From: Eubacterium sp.
GTDB taxonomy: Bacteria > Bacillota_A > Clostridia > Peptostreptococcales > Anaerovoracaceae
NCBI GenBank assembly: GCA_017425345.1
Contig: JAFOML010000052.1
Coordinates: 1 to 34,174, forward strand
Length of the DNA: 34,174 nucleotides
Reading direction: 5' to 3'
Both the position numbers and the translations under genes were made by a program. Numbering within the stretch: position 1 is the first letter of the stretch; every line of letters starts with the position of its first letter. Positions 11,309 through 18,601 of the stretch are shown here, piece by piece. The notes below the pieces were generated by a model. It was not told the origin of the DNA. It saw only the letters and a list, made by a program, of their open reading frames with translations, and ran no database searches.

Positions 11309-12105
11309 GAGCAGTGAAAACGATCTACGTGACAATCATCATATTGTTCCTCTATCTGCCGATCGTGACGCTGATGGTATTCTCGTTCAACGCGAGTAAA
11401 TCCATGTTTAAATGGACCGGCTTTTCGACGAAGTGGTACGTGGAGATGTTCCACGACGACGCGATGCTGTCCGCGATCTGGAACACCTTCTCGATCGCGC
11501 TCGTCTCGTCGCTCATCGCGACGATCCTCGGGACGATGGCATGCCTTGGCATCGTATCGATGAAGAAACGCACGCAGACAGTCATCATGGGGCTGAACGA
11601 TATCCCGCTTCTGAACGCGGATATCGTGACCGGTATCTCCCTGATGCTGGCCTTCATCGCGTTCGGCTTCTATCTGAACTGGGGAACCGTGCTGCTGGCG
11701 CACATCACCTTCAGCATCCCGTACGTGATCCTGTCCGTGATGCCCAAGTTCAAGCAGATGGGGAAGAGCAGCTATGAGGCTGCGCTGGATCTTGGAGCAT
11801 CGCCGGCCTACGCGTTCCGGAGAGTCATTCTGCCGGAACTGATGCCGGGAATCAGTTCGGGATTCCTGCTGGCGTTCACGATGTCGGTCGATGATTTTGT
11901 CGTTACGCATTTTACAAGAGGCGCGGGAATCAATACGATCTCCACGCTCATATACAGTCAGGTCAAGGTCGGTATCCGGCCGACGCTGTTCGCGCTGTCG
12001 ACCGTGATCTTTATTGTAGTTCTGGTGGTCCTGTGTCTGGCCAATTTCGCATCGGACCGCAGCGCAGAGGAAGATGAGGTTTTCTATGAAGTTGCACAAG
12101 GCTAA
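11305..12105 (+). CDS. potC: Spermidine/putrescine ABC transporter permease PotC
   Basis: This is the second permease subunit, with 266 residues and about six transmembrane helices (first IYVTIIILFLYLPIVTLMVFS). The EAA loop is EAALDLGASPAYAFRRVILPELMPGISSG. The early FSFNASKSMFKWTGFSTKWY segment is typical of PotC-type permeases. GGGGAGGGG lies seven bases before the ATG, and the start overlaps the potB stop. The 3' end overlaps the start of potD. Confidence 0.92.
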   Translation: MRAVKTIYVTIIILFLYLPIVTLMVFSFNASKSMFKWTGFSTKWYVEMFHDDAMLSAIWNTFSIALVSSLIATILGTMACLGIVSMKKRTQTVIMGLNDIPLLNADIVTGISLMLAFIAFGFYLNWGTVLLAHITFSIPYVILSVMPKFKQMGKSSYEAALDLGASPAYAFRRVILPELMPGISSGFLLAFTMSVDDFVVTHFTRGAGINTISTLIYSQVKVGIRPTLFALSTVIFIVVLVVLCLANFASDRSAEEDEVFYEVAQG

Positions 12106-13153
12106 ATATATTGTGTTGGCGCTCGTGCTGGTCATTGCGGCATTCTGCTGCACCGGCTGCGGGCACAAGGAAGAAAGTGAAGTGCGGGTATTCTGTTACG
12201 GAGACTACATGGATCCGTCGGTCACCGATGAGTTTGAAGAGAAGACCGGTATTCATGTCGTGCTGGACACTTTCGATACCAACGAAGAGATGTATCCGGT
12301 GATCAAGAACCGCGCGGGCGTCTACGACGTGATCTGTGCCTCCGACTATATGGCGGAACGCATGATCAATGAGGGCCTGCTGCAGAAGATCGATACCGGC
12401 AGCATGAAGAACTACAAGAACATCGGCAAGACGTACCTCGATCTCTGCGCCAGATCCTTCGATCCCGAGAATGAATACGCAGTACCGTATCAGTGGGGCA
12501 CGCTTGGCATCATGTATAATGCCAAGAAGCTCGGCAAGGGAAAGATCACGTCCTGGGCGGATCTCTGGGACGAAAAGTATTCCGGCCGCATCATCATGCA
12601 GGACAGTCTGCGCGATACGCTCGGCGCGAGCCTGAAGTCACTTGGTTACTCGCTGAATACGACGAATGAGAAAGAGGTTGCGAAAGCAGCTCAGCACCTG
12701 ATCGATCAGAAACCGCTGGTGTATAAATACGCGAACGACTCCGCGCGTGACCTTCTGATCGGCAATTCCGCGGATATCGGCGTCGTCTGGAACGGCGAGC
12801 TGCTGTACAGCCAGGACTTGAACAAAAACCTCGAGTTCGCGATTCCGAAAGAGGGGACGGAGATCTTCATCGACTGCTGGTGCATTCCGAACAACGCGTT
12901 TCACAAGGAGAATGCGGAGAAGTTCATCGACTTCATGTGCGACGACGATGTGGCTTACACCAACTTCGAGTATCTGACCTACAGCACGCCGAACGAGGCA
13001 GCAATCAAGAAGATGCCGGAGGAGCTTCAGAGCAATGACGTCCTGTTCCCGACCGAGAAGACGCTGGCCCGCTGCGAGTCGCTGGCGGACCTTGGACCGG
13101 ACGGGGATGATCTGTACAGTAAATACTGGAAGATCTATAAATCTAAGAACTAA
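12086..13153 (+). CDS. potD: Spermidine/putrescine-binding lipoprotein PotD
   Basis: PotD is the extracytoplasmic solute-binding protein that captures the polyamine and hands it to PotBC. The N-terminus is a lipoprotein signal: MKLHKAK, a hydrophobic run (YIVLALVLVIAAF) and a lipobox-like CTGC that would be lipidated at the final cysteine. The mature part starts with VRVFCYGDYMDPSVTDEFEEKTGI and keeps the PotD/PotF-like YAVPYQWGTLGIMYN and IFIDCWCIPNNA segments. ATG 12086 is preferred over in-frame ATG 12074 because GATGAGG ends six bases before it, while the upstream site is only two bases from 12074. It ends in a strong terminator. Putrescine and spermidine preference cannot be told apart from sequence alone. 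Confidence 0.92.
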   Translation: MKLHKAKYIVLALVLVIAAFCCTGCGHKEESEVRVFCYGDYMDPSVTDEFEEKTGIHVVLDTFDTNEEMYPVIKNRAGVYDVICASDYMAERMINEGLLQKIDTGSMKNYKNIGKTYLDLCARSFDPENEYAVPYQWGTLGIMYNAKKLGKGKITSWADLWDEKYSGRIIMQDSLRDTLGASLKSLGYSLNTTNEKEVAKAAQHLIDQKPLVYKYANDSARDLLIGNSADIGVVWNGELLYSQDLNKNLEFAIPKEGTEIFIDCWCIPNNAFHKENAEKFIDFMCDDDVAYTNFEYLTYSTPNEAAIKKMPEELQSNDVLFPTEKTLARCESLADLGPDGDDLYSKYWKIYKSKN

Positions 13154-13180
13154 AGCGTTTACAGAGCCTGAAAACAGGAT

Positions 13181-13230
13181 AAAAAACGGACCGGGTCCGT
13201 CGCTTATGCGGATCACCGGTCCGTTCTTTT
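13181..13230. terminator. Bidirectional intrinsic terminator between potD and the GH25 gene
   Basis: AACGGACCGG (13185-13194) and CCGGTCCGTT (13216-13225) form a perfect 10-bp stem, with further inner pairing. On the plus strand TCTTTT follows; on the minus strand the six A bases at 13181-13186 give TTTTTT. It serves both convergent units. Confidence 0.88.
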
Positions 13231-13250
13231 ATTGACTTATAGACAAGGTG

Positions 13251-13286
13251 CTTGGTTTACGATAACTATAGATTTTGTTAACCAAG
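13251..13286. repeat. Imperfect inverted repeat just after the GH25 gene
   Basis: CTTGGTTTAC (13251-13260) and GTTAACCAAG (13277-13286) pair with one mismatch around a 16-base loop. It lies directly downstream of the minus-strand stop codon at 13295. There is no T-run, so it may be a 3' mRNA-protecting hairpin. Confidence 0.4.
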
Positions 13287-13294
13287 AAAAACCG

Positions 13295-15424
13295 TTATTC
13301 CATCTTCAGGTTCAGTACCTTTTCGGAGAAGTCTCCCAGGTATTTCTTGCCGCCGACCGTCTTATATGCGCGGATCTTGACGAATACCTTGCTGGTGCCG
13401 TACGCGCTCTTGATCTCCGCAGCCTTTGTAGTGCCTTTCTTGACCGTGACGGTCTTCTTGCCGGAGAACTTCTTGTTATCTGAGTAGACGATGCGGTATC
13501 CGTTTGCACCTTCGACCGGCTTCCAGGTCAGTTTGAAGGTCTCCGAATCCGTCTTGACCAGCTTCTTTACAACCGGTGCGGCAGGGGGTGCGACTACGCT
13601 GACCTTGATCGGATCGCTGTATTCGCCCTTGTACTTCTTTCCGTTGAGCTTGACATAGCCGCAGACCCGGACGAACAGTTTGCCTGCCGTGATCTCACTG
13701 GTAACCGTTCCGAAGGTTGCGGAACTGTTATCGATGGTTACGGACTTGCTGTTCTTGAAGTCCTTCGTCTTCGCGTAGTTGATGATGTAGCCGTCTGTGT
13801 TCTCCGCCTTCTTCCAGTTTGCGGTGAAGGTGAGGTCAGAAGGACTTTCAACGGACTTCAGCTTAACCTTTTCCGTGCTGCTGATCACGTTGATCGTCAC
13901 TGTTGCCTTGGCAGCGGATACGTTATCCGTTGCGGCACTCTTGATCGTGATCTTGACGGTGCCCGGCGTGCCGGTGCTGGTGACCTTTCCGCTATTGTTC
14001 ACCGTTGCGATGCCCGTATCACTCGAGGAGTAGGTGAGGGCGCCTCCGTTGGTGGTCGCGCTGATCGTCAGCGAATTACCGGCGACCAGATCATAAGCGT
14101 TCTGCTCCGGTGTGACCTTGCCGTCTCCCGGCTTGATCGTGAAGGTGGCCTTCTTACTTCCGGCGTAATTGCCTTTTCCTTTGATCGTGACGGTTCCCGT
14201 TCCGGCATTCGTATTATTGCTGTAGGAGAGGGAGTAATCCGTGCCCTTGGTGAGCTTGGTTCCCTTATATGTAACGGTCGGTGTCGGCTTGATCGCAGAA
14301 CCGGAATAGGTCTTGTCCGGGATATCCGATACTTCTGCATCCGCGATATCCTTATCGGTGATCGTGAACTTCTTCAGCGCCTCATTGGAATAATTGCCGA
14401 TTCCGCGGACGATGACGGAAGCCTTGCCTTTCTCTACATTCTCCAGATAGAGGAGGATGTAGTCGGTTCCTTTCTTCAGCTTATTACCGTTATGTTTGAC
14501 CGTGACAGTAGGAGTCTTCTTGCTGCCGCTGTAGAGCGCGTTTGCAACCGTGACGCTGCAGTCCTTGATCGAGGTGGTATCCGCCTTGGTCTCGATCGCG
14601 CTGTTGTTATAGTACCAGAAGTTCCGGTCGCAGCGTCCGCTGATGCCGTTTACCGAACCAGAGCTCGTGTGCTGCCAGAACTCGAAGCTTCCGCTGTAGG
14701 AGTTATCCGTGCTGTACTGTGCCAGCCAGAACTTATACTGATTCTTGCCGTTGATCTGATCCATATTCAGCTTATATGCGGAGCTGAAGCTGGAATCCAC
14801 GAGGCCGCGGTAGCTGTAGAACATCGGGATGTATCCGTAGCCTTCGATTGCGTTCATGAATGCCTTGGCGTTGTTGGTGAAGCGCTTTCTGGCTGCAGCT
14901 GCGCCCTTGCTCGCCTTGACGGAGTTGAATACCTTGGTGGAGCGGAATCCGGAGGCAAACTCGTAGTCCATCGCGACCGGCATCTTGATCTTGTCCTTAT
15001 ACGGCTCCAGAAGGCTGTTCACGTACTTGGCCTCCGCCTTGGCCTCTGCCTTGGTCGTCGCTTCCGACCAGAAGTAGATGCCGACGTTGACGCCTGCCTT
15101 GAAGGCGTTTTCTATGTTGGACTTGAAGTAGCTGTCCTCGTACTGTTTAAAGGAGCCGCTCGCCGTATAGCCGCAGCGGATGAAGGCAAAATCTATGCCC
15201 GCCTTCTTCACCTTCGTCCAGTTGATCCCATACTGCCAGTAGGAGACATCGATCCCGTTGTAGATCGTATAGTCGGACGAGCGGTACTTGAGCGGATGGT
15301 AATAAGTGGTCCCGTTAACCTTGGACGTCTTCTGCGCGAAGCTCACGCTGCTCATACTGACAACGAGACATAATACCATTATAATAACGAGAATAACTCT
15401 GCTATGCGTTCGGGCGGTGTTCAT
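13295..15424 (-). CDS. Secreted GH25 muramidase with Ig-like and fibronectin type III-like repeats
   Basis: GH25 enzymes cleave the beta-1,4 bond between N-acetylmuramic acid and N-acetylglucosamine in peptidoglycan. The protein has 709 residues. A signal peptide (about 1-30, ending SSVSFA) is followed by the GH25 domain (about 50-275) with NGIDVSYWQ (Asp59), VAMDYE (Asp153, Glu155) and FWQHTSSGSVNGISGRCDRN (Asp266). Then come two related Ig-like repeats (about 283-356 and 362-431, sharing YSGS, KGTDY and GNY), a BIG2-like domain (about 436-513) and two fibronectin-like domains (about 517-610 and 613-705). The ATG at 15424 is chosen because GGAGG lies seven bases upstream; an in-frame start at 15457 lacks a site. 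It could act in cell-wall turnover or against other bacteria. No phage genes are near. Confidence 0.9.
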   Translation of the reverse strand: MNTARTHSRVILVIIMVLCLVVSMSSVSFAQKTSKVNGTTYYHPLKYRSSDYTIYNGIDVSYWQYGINWTKVKKAGIDFAFIRCGYTASGSFKQYEDSYFKSNIENAFKAGVNVGIYFWSEATTKAEAKAEAKYVNSLLEPYKDKIKMPVAMDYEFASGFRSTKVFNSVKASKGAAAARKRFTNNAKAFMNAIEGYGYIPMFYSYRGLVDSSFSSAYKLNMDQINGKNQYKFWLAQYSTDNSYSGSFEFWQHTSSGSVNGISGRCDRNFWYYNNSAIETKADTTSIKDCSVTVANALYSGSKKTPTVTVKHNGNKLKKGTDYILLYLENVEKGKASVIVRGIGNYSNEALKKFTITDKDIADAEVSDIPDKTYSGSAIKPTPTVTYKGTKLTKGTDYSLSYSNNTNAGTGTVTIKGKGNYAGSKKATFTIKPGDGKVTPEQNAYDLVAGNSLTISATTNGGALTYSSSDTGIATVNNSGKVTSTGTPGTVKITIKSAATDNVSAAKATVTINVISSTEKVKLKSVESPSDLTFTANWKKAENTDGYIINYAKTKDFKNSKSVTIDNSSATFGTVTSEITAGKLFVRVCGYVKLNGKKYKGEYSDPIKVSVVAPPAAPVVKKLVKTDSETFKLTWKPVEGANGYRIVYSDNKKFSGKKTVTVKKGTTKAAEIKSAYGTSKVFVKIRAYKTVGGKKYLGDFSEKVLNLKME

Positions 15425-15480
15425 AAAAAAGCCTCCGTCTCTTTGAAATCTTAACATTTTTCAGCATTCTTCATTTTGTA

Positions 15481-15509
15481 ATTTTAACAAATATAAGTAA
15501 TATTGTCAA
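15481..15509 (-). promoter_or_regulatory. Sigma-A promoter of the GH25 gene
   Basis: Read on the minus strand, TTGACA (15509-15504) is followed after 17 bases by TAAAAT (15486-15481). Transcription would start near 15474, about 50 bases before the ATG at 15424. Confidence 0.75.
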
Positions 15510-15553
15510 CCAAACCGACTTCGAAAAAGTTGCCGTTACATGACACGTTCACC

Positions 15554-15585
15554 TTGAAATCATCACATTTCTGTTATACTATACT
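15554..15585 (+). promoter_or_regulatory. Possible promoter of the DUF5685/J-domain pair
   Basis: TTATACTATACT (15574-15585) offers two overlapping -10 hexamers (TATACT at 15575 and at 15580). The best -35 is TTGAAA (15554-15559), which gives a short 15-base spacer or a long 20-base one. It is divergent from the GH25 promoter. Confidence 0.4.
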
Positions 15586-15620
15586 AGGTGTTGTGTTTAC
15601 TCGATTGACAAGGTGGAAAT

Positions 15621-16469
15621 ATGACCGGCTATATCAGACCAGTGGAACCCGAACTTCGTGTCCGGGAATTTAACATTTATAACAGCTACTATTGCGGACT
15701 TTGTAAAGAGATCGGCGAGACCTACGGTCAGGCCAGCAGACTCCTGCTGAACCATGACATGACTTTTCTTGCGCTCTTTCTGGGTGGTCTGACTGGCGGC
15801 AAGGATCATATTGAGATGCACCACTGCATCGTGCACCCGCTTGCGAAGAAGCCGGTCGAGAACATCGAGCAGTCGATCCGCTATGCCGCGGATATGCTGA
15901 TCATCCTTGCATACGAGAAGTACGAGGACGACCGCCGCGATAACGATAAGTCGGAGATCCACGGAACCCTGACCGGCCTGAAGAGAAAATACCAGAATGC
16001 CTGCAGCCTGCATCCTGTCACCAGCGACAAGCTGCACGAGTACTTCCTGGAGCTCTACTCCTACGAGGAGAAGGGAAAGGCGGACATTCGCAAGATGGCG
16101 ACTGCGTTCGGAAACGGTCTTGCTGCGATCTGTACCGGTTACAGCATGCCGGAGGAGACGCGCCGGATCGTGGAACCGTTTGCTGAGAATCTGGGCAAGT
16201 GGCTCTACCTGATCGATATCATGGATGATTTTGAAGAAGATAAGCGTTTGGGCAGATTCAACCCGATGATCGACCTCGGCATCCCGAACCGGGAGAAGGC
16301 CGTTGAGATCATGGAGCCGGCCATGTACTTCTATCTCGATGAGATGTGCAAGGCGTATGATCTGCTCCATTTCAGAAAGAATAAGGATATCCTGGATAAT
16401 ATCGTCTTTCTGGGACTCAGACAGAAAACAGAAGAAGTATTAAAAGGAGAGAAGAAAAATGGTAAATGA
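15621..16469 (+). CDS. DUF5685 family protein
   Basis: Its biochemical function is not known to me. The 282-residue protein matches the DUF5685 pattern, which I recognise from Clostridia: [21 protein letters not shown] (Cys25, Cys28), [14 protein letters not shown] and HHCIVHP (Cys69). No signal peptide is seen, and the protein looks mostly helical. Two Asp-rich motifs stand out: DDRRD at 103-107, and [11 protein letters not shown] at 202-212 within [13 protein letters not shown]. Their type and spacing of about 100 residues recall class I isoprenoid synthases such as phytoene synthase; this is inference. AGGTGG lies five bases before the ATG. The last 11 bases overlap the following J-domain gene, so a shared role is likely. 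Confidence 0.85.
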   Translation: MTGYIRPVEPELRVREFNIYNSYYCGLCKEIGETYGQASRLLLNHDMTFLALFLGGLTGGKDHIEMHHCIVHPLAKKPVENIEQSIRYAADMLIILAYEKYEDDRRDNDKSEIHGTLTGLKRKYQNACSLHPVTSDKLHEYFLELYSYEEKGKADIRKMATAFGNGLAAICTGYSMPEETRRIVEPFAENLGKWLYLIDIMDDFEEDKRLGRFNPMIDLGIPNREKAVEIMEPAMYFYLDEMCKAYDLLHFRKNKDILDNIVFLGLRQKTEEVLKGEKKNGK

Positions 16470-17067
16470 TCCGTATGAGGTTCTCGGCGTCCGGCAGGGG
16501 GCCTCACAGGAAGAAATAAAGACAGCGTACCGGGAACTCGTTAAGAAGTATCACCCGGACAAGTATCAGGGAAATCCGCTGGCAGATCTCGCGGAGGAGA
16601 AGCTGCAGGAGGTCAATGAGGCCTACGACATGCTGACCCGGGGCGGGTCAGCCTATGGTTCGTCTTACAGCAGACCGCAGGAGACCTATGGTACTTATGG
16701 AAGCAGTCAGAGTGGAAGAACGGCAAGCTCCGGCGACTATTACCAGGTCCGTTCGGCACTGGACCGAAACGATCTGGGAACCGCGGAGCAGATTCTGATC
16801 AATATCGCAAATCACGATGCGGAATGGTATTTCCTCAGCGGAGTTTTATCGTATAAGAGAGGATTCGTGCAGGATGCTGTCCAGAACATTCAGATGGCTG
16901 TCAACATGGCGCCGAACAATCAGGAATACCGCAGCATTCTGGGACAGATCACGAGCGCCGGCAGCCTTTACCGCACCAGATCCCGTCAGAACGGGTACGA
17001 GGAGATGCAGGCGAATCCGGCAGACTTGCTGTTCTGCTCAGCGCTGCCCCTTTGCCTCTGCTGCTGA
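16459..17067 (+). CDS. Small J-domain protein
   Basis: This 202-residue protein has an N-terminal J domain (about 3-60: [17 protein letters not shown], then HPD at 32-34 and [12 protein letters not shown]). A low-complexity Gly/Ser/Tyr linker follows, then a helical, TPR-like stretch (about 95-165: [45 protein letters not shown]). It lacks the zinc and C-terminal domains of DnaJ. It is expected to recruit or stimulate a DnaK for a special client, perhaps the DUF5685 protein encoded just before it. AAAGGAGAG precedes the ATG. The Cys-rich end [10 protein letters not shown] is coded inside the 3' end of the opposing gene, with a 30-base overlap and no terminator between them. The tail could be altered by an old rearrangement. 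Confidence 0.85.
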   Translation: MVNDPYEVLGVRQGASQEEIKTAYRELVKKYHPDKYQGNPLADLAEEKLQEVNEAYDMLTRGGSAYGSSYSRPQETYGTYGSSQSGRTASSGDYYQVRSALDRNDLGTAEQILINIANHDAEWYFLSGVLSYKRGFVQDAVQNIQMAVNMAPNNQEYRSILGQITSAGSLYRTRSRQNGYEEMQANPADLLFCSALPLCLCC

Positions 17068-18135
17068 CCTGAGGCTGTCCAGTTTCTTGTGCAGCCGGTC
17101 TGCGGCATCTTGCCATTTGTCATAATCCGGGTCTCCCCGATGGTCGGGGAGGTCCGTTTTCTTTTTCAGCTTCTGAATCAGAAGATCCGTATATTTGACC
17201 GCACCGTAATAGTTGACGTGATGCGGCGCGTAGAAATCCTTTGACCAGTCGAGGCCAAGCTGCTTCCGGAGCCTCGGACTGTTAAAGCTCCAGCAGGTGA
17301 ATCCCTCTGCCCGGATCATCTTCGCAAGCCTGTTGAACTGGCGGAATTCCCGCTTTTCCCCAGTGCAGGGCGCAGAAACGAAGATGACGGTCTGATCGAG
17401 ACCCTTGCAGTACTCCAGAAGGTCTCTTACGATCTCCATCCGCTCTTCGGACAGATCCTCTTCTCCCTTGACCGTACCCGGATCGTCGACCGGCACCACC
17501 TTAAACGTCCTTTTAGTCGCCAGAAAACCCATGTATTCCGTTTCCGGATCGAAGGGGAGCAGGTTCTCAGGTTCCATATCCACTTCCCATCTGGAATGGT
17601 ACATGAGGAACGGGTAGTAGTAATGATCCGCGTTATAGTCCATCTTGATGCCGAGGCTCTTGTAATAGGCCAGCGCGGCATCGATCGCCTCATTCCGGTT
17701 CTCGGACATCCGCATGGAGTCCGTGACGCGCCGGATGTCGGATTCCATCAGAAGCTCGTCCACCTTGATCAGGTTCCGGAGCTCGATCAGGATGACCTTG
17801 CTGTTCGGCTGCGTCTTCAGAACCTCCTTGATCAGATACTTGTTCAGGACGAACGGCTGAGAGCTGGTCGCCAGGTTCATGATCGCATAGCCCTCCTGCT
17901 CGTAGGCGCTGGTAGGCATGAAATAGCGGTACACCGCGCTGGAGCCGAGATAGACGCCGTCGAGCGTATCTTCTTCCATGTTGTAGAAAGTCTTGAAGAT
18001 GCGGTCCGCGCTGAGATCGTCGTCAAAGTCAAAGATCGAGAAAAGGTACACTAAAAACACCGCCACAACGATCAGAAATATCGCAATGTGGCGGATCTGG
18101 CGTCTGTTTTCCGGTTTCGGCTTATCCTGGTTCAC
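17038..18135 (-). CDS. Membrane-anchored SGNH/GDSL-like hydrolase family protein
   Basis: The protein starts with a basic segment and one transmembrane helix (about residues 15-35, [17 protein letters not shown]), so the rest should be extracytoplasmic. [19 protein letters not shown] (nucleophile candidate Ser65 or Ser66) and the late [15 protein letters not shown] (about 303-317, candidate His and Asn) resemble the first and last blocks of SGNH/DltD/AlgX-like esterases that modify surface polymers. No MBOAT acyltransferase gene, the usual partner, is nearby. The frame extends to a TTG at 18165, but that codon would sit almost at the predicted transcription start. The GTG at 18135 has AGGA six to seven bases upstream and gives 365 residues. 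The substrate cannot be told. Confidence 0.75.
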   Translation of the reverse strand: MNQDKPKPENRRQIRHIAIFLIVVAVFLVYLFSIFDFDDDLSADRIFKTFYNMEEDTLDGVYLGSSAVYRYFMPTSAYEQEGYAIMNLATSSQPFVLNKYLIKEVLKTQPNSKVILIELRNLIKVDELLMESDIRRVTDSMRMSENRNEAIDAALAYYKSLGIKMDYNADHYYYPFLMYHSRWEVDMEPENLLPFDPETEYMGFLATKRTFKVVPVDDPGTVKGEEDLSEERMEIVRDLLEYCKGLDQTVIFVSAPCTGEKREFRQFNRLAKMIRAEGFTCWSFNSPRLRKQLGLDWSKDFYAPHHVNYYGAVKYTDLLIQKLKKKTDLPDHRGDPDYDKWQDAADRLHKKLDSLRSAAEAKGQR

Positions 18136-18176
18136 GTGGTTTCCTACTGCTCCCTTAGCGTACAAAATTCATTGCC

Positions 18177-18205
18177 ATTATATCAAAAAACTGCAATCCT
18201 GAAAA
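18177..18205 (-). promoter_or_regulatory. Probable extended -10 promoter of the SGNH-like gene
   Basis: On the minus strand TATAAT (18182-18177) is preceded by TGA, an extended -10. TTTTCA (18205-18200) stands 17 bases upstream. Transcription would start near 18170, leaving a leader of about 35 bases before GTG 18135. Confidence 0.6.
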
Positions 18206-18216
18206 GTGTATTCTGA

Positions 18217-18245
18217 TTGACATATACCCCTATGGGGTATATTAT
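18217..18245 (+). promoter_or_regulatory. Copper-responsive promoter with CsoR operator in the spacer
   Basis: TTGACA (18217-18222) and TATTAT (18240-18245) are 17 bases apart. The spacer is almost filled by ATATACCCC (18222-18230), TAT and GGGGTATAT (18234-18242), a perfect inverted repeat of the G/C-tract type bound by CsoR repressors. Apo-CsoR would cover the promoter; Cu(I) binding would release it. The operator serves csoR and copA together. Confidence 0.9.
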
Positions 18246-18284
18246 TCTTTAGGTAGTATGATACGTTTTCCACAGGAGGCTGAG

Positions 18285-18584
18285 ATGGAACAGAACTGCT
18301 GCTGTCACAAGACCAAGAAGAGGACAGAAGAAGAATATAAGGATCTGATCACGAGGCTGAACCGGATCGAAGGACAGATCCGCGGGATCCGCCGCATGGT
18401 GGAAGAGGACGCCTATTGTCCGGATATTCTGAATCAGGCTGCAGCTGCAGGGGCTGCGCTGAACAGCTTCAACCGCGTGCTGATGTCCAATCATATCAGG
18501 ACCTGCGTGATGGAAGATATTAAAAACGGAAACGATGAGACCGTGGATGAACTGCTGAATACGCTGAAGAAGCTGATGAAATAG
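18285..18584 (+). CDS. csoR: Copper-sensing transcriptional repressor CsoR
   Basis: CsoR-type repressors are small all-helical tetramers that leave their operator when Cu(I) binds. The 99-residue protein has the family pattern [31 protein letters not shown] and the Cu(I) ligands Cys45, His70 and Cys74 (HIRTC), the C-H-C set of true copper sensors rather than formaldehyde or nickel relatives. An extra NCCCH cluster sits at residues 4-8. The start at 18285 follows AGGAGG by five bases; an in-frame ATG at 18258 has no site. A matching operator lies in its promoter, and copA follows 17 bases after its stop. Confidence 0.93.
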   Translation: MEQNCCCHKTKKRTEEEYKDLITRLNRIEGQIRGIRRMVEEDAYCPDILNQAAAAGAALNSFNRVLMSNHIRTCVMEDIKNGNDETVDELLNTLKKLMK

Positions 18585-18601
18585 AGAGGCTAGTTGTAAC
18601 G

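Noticed and set aside
14492..15373. Plus-strand open frame of 293 codons inside the GH25 gene
   Set aside because: The minus frame has a signal peptide, GH25 motifs, a promoter and a ribosome binding site; the plus frame shows none of these.
18163..18165. TTG at 18163-18165 as the start of the SGNH-like protein
   Set aside because: It has no ribosome binding site and lies about five bases from the predicted transcription start; GTG 18133-18135 is better placed.
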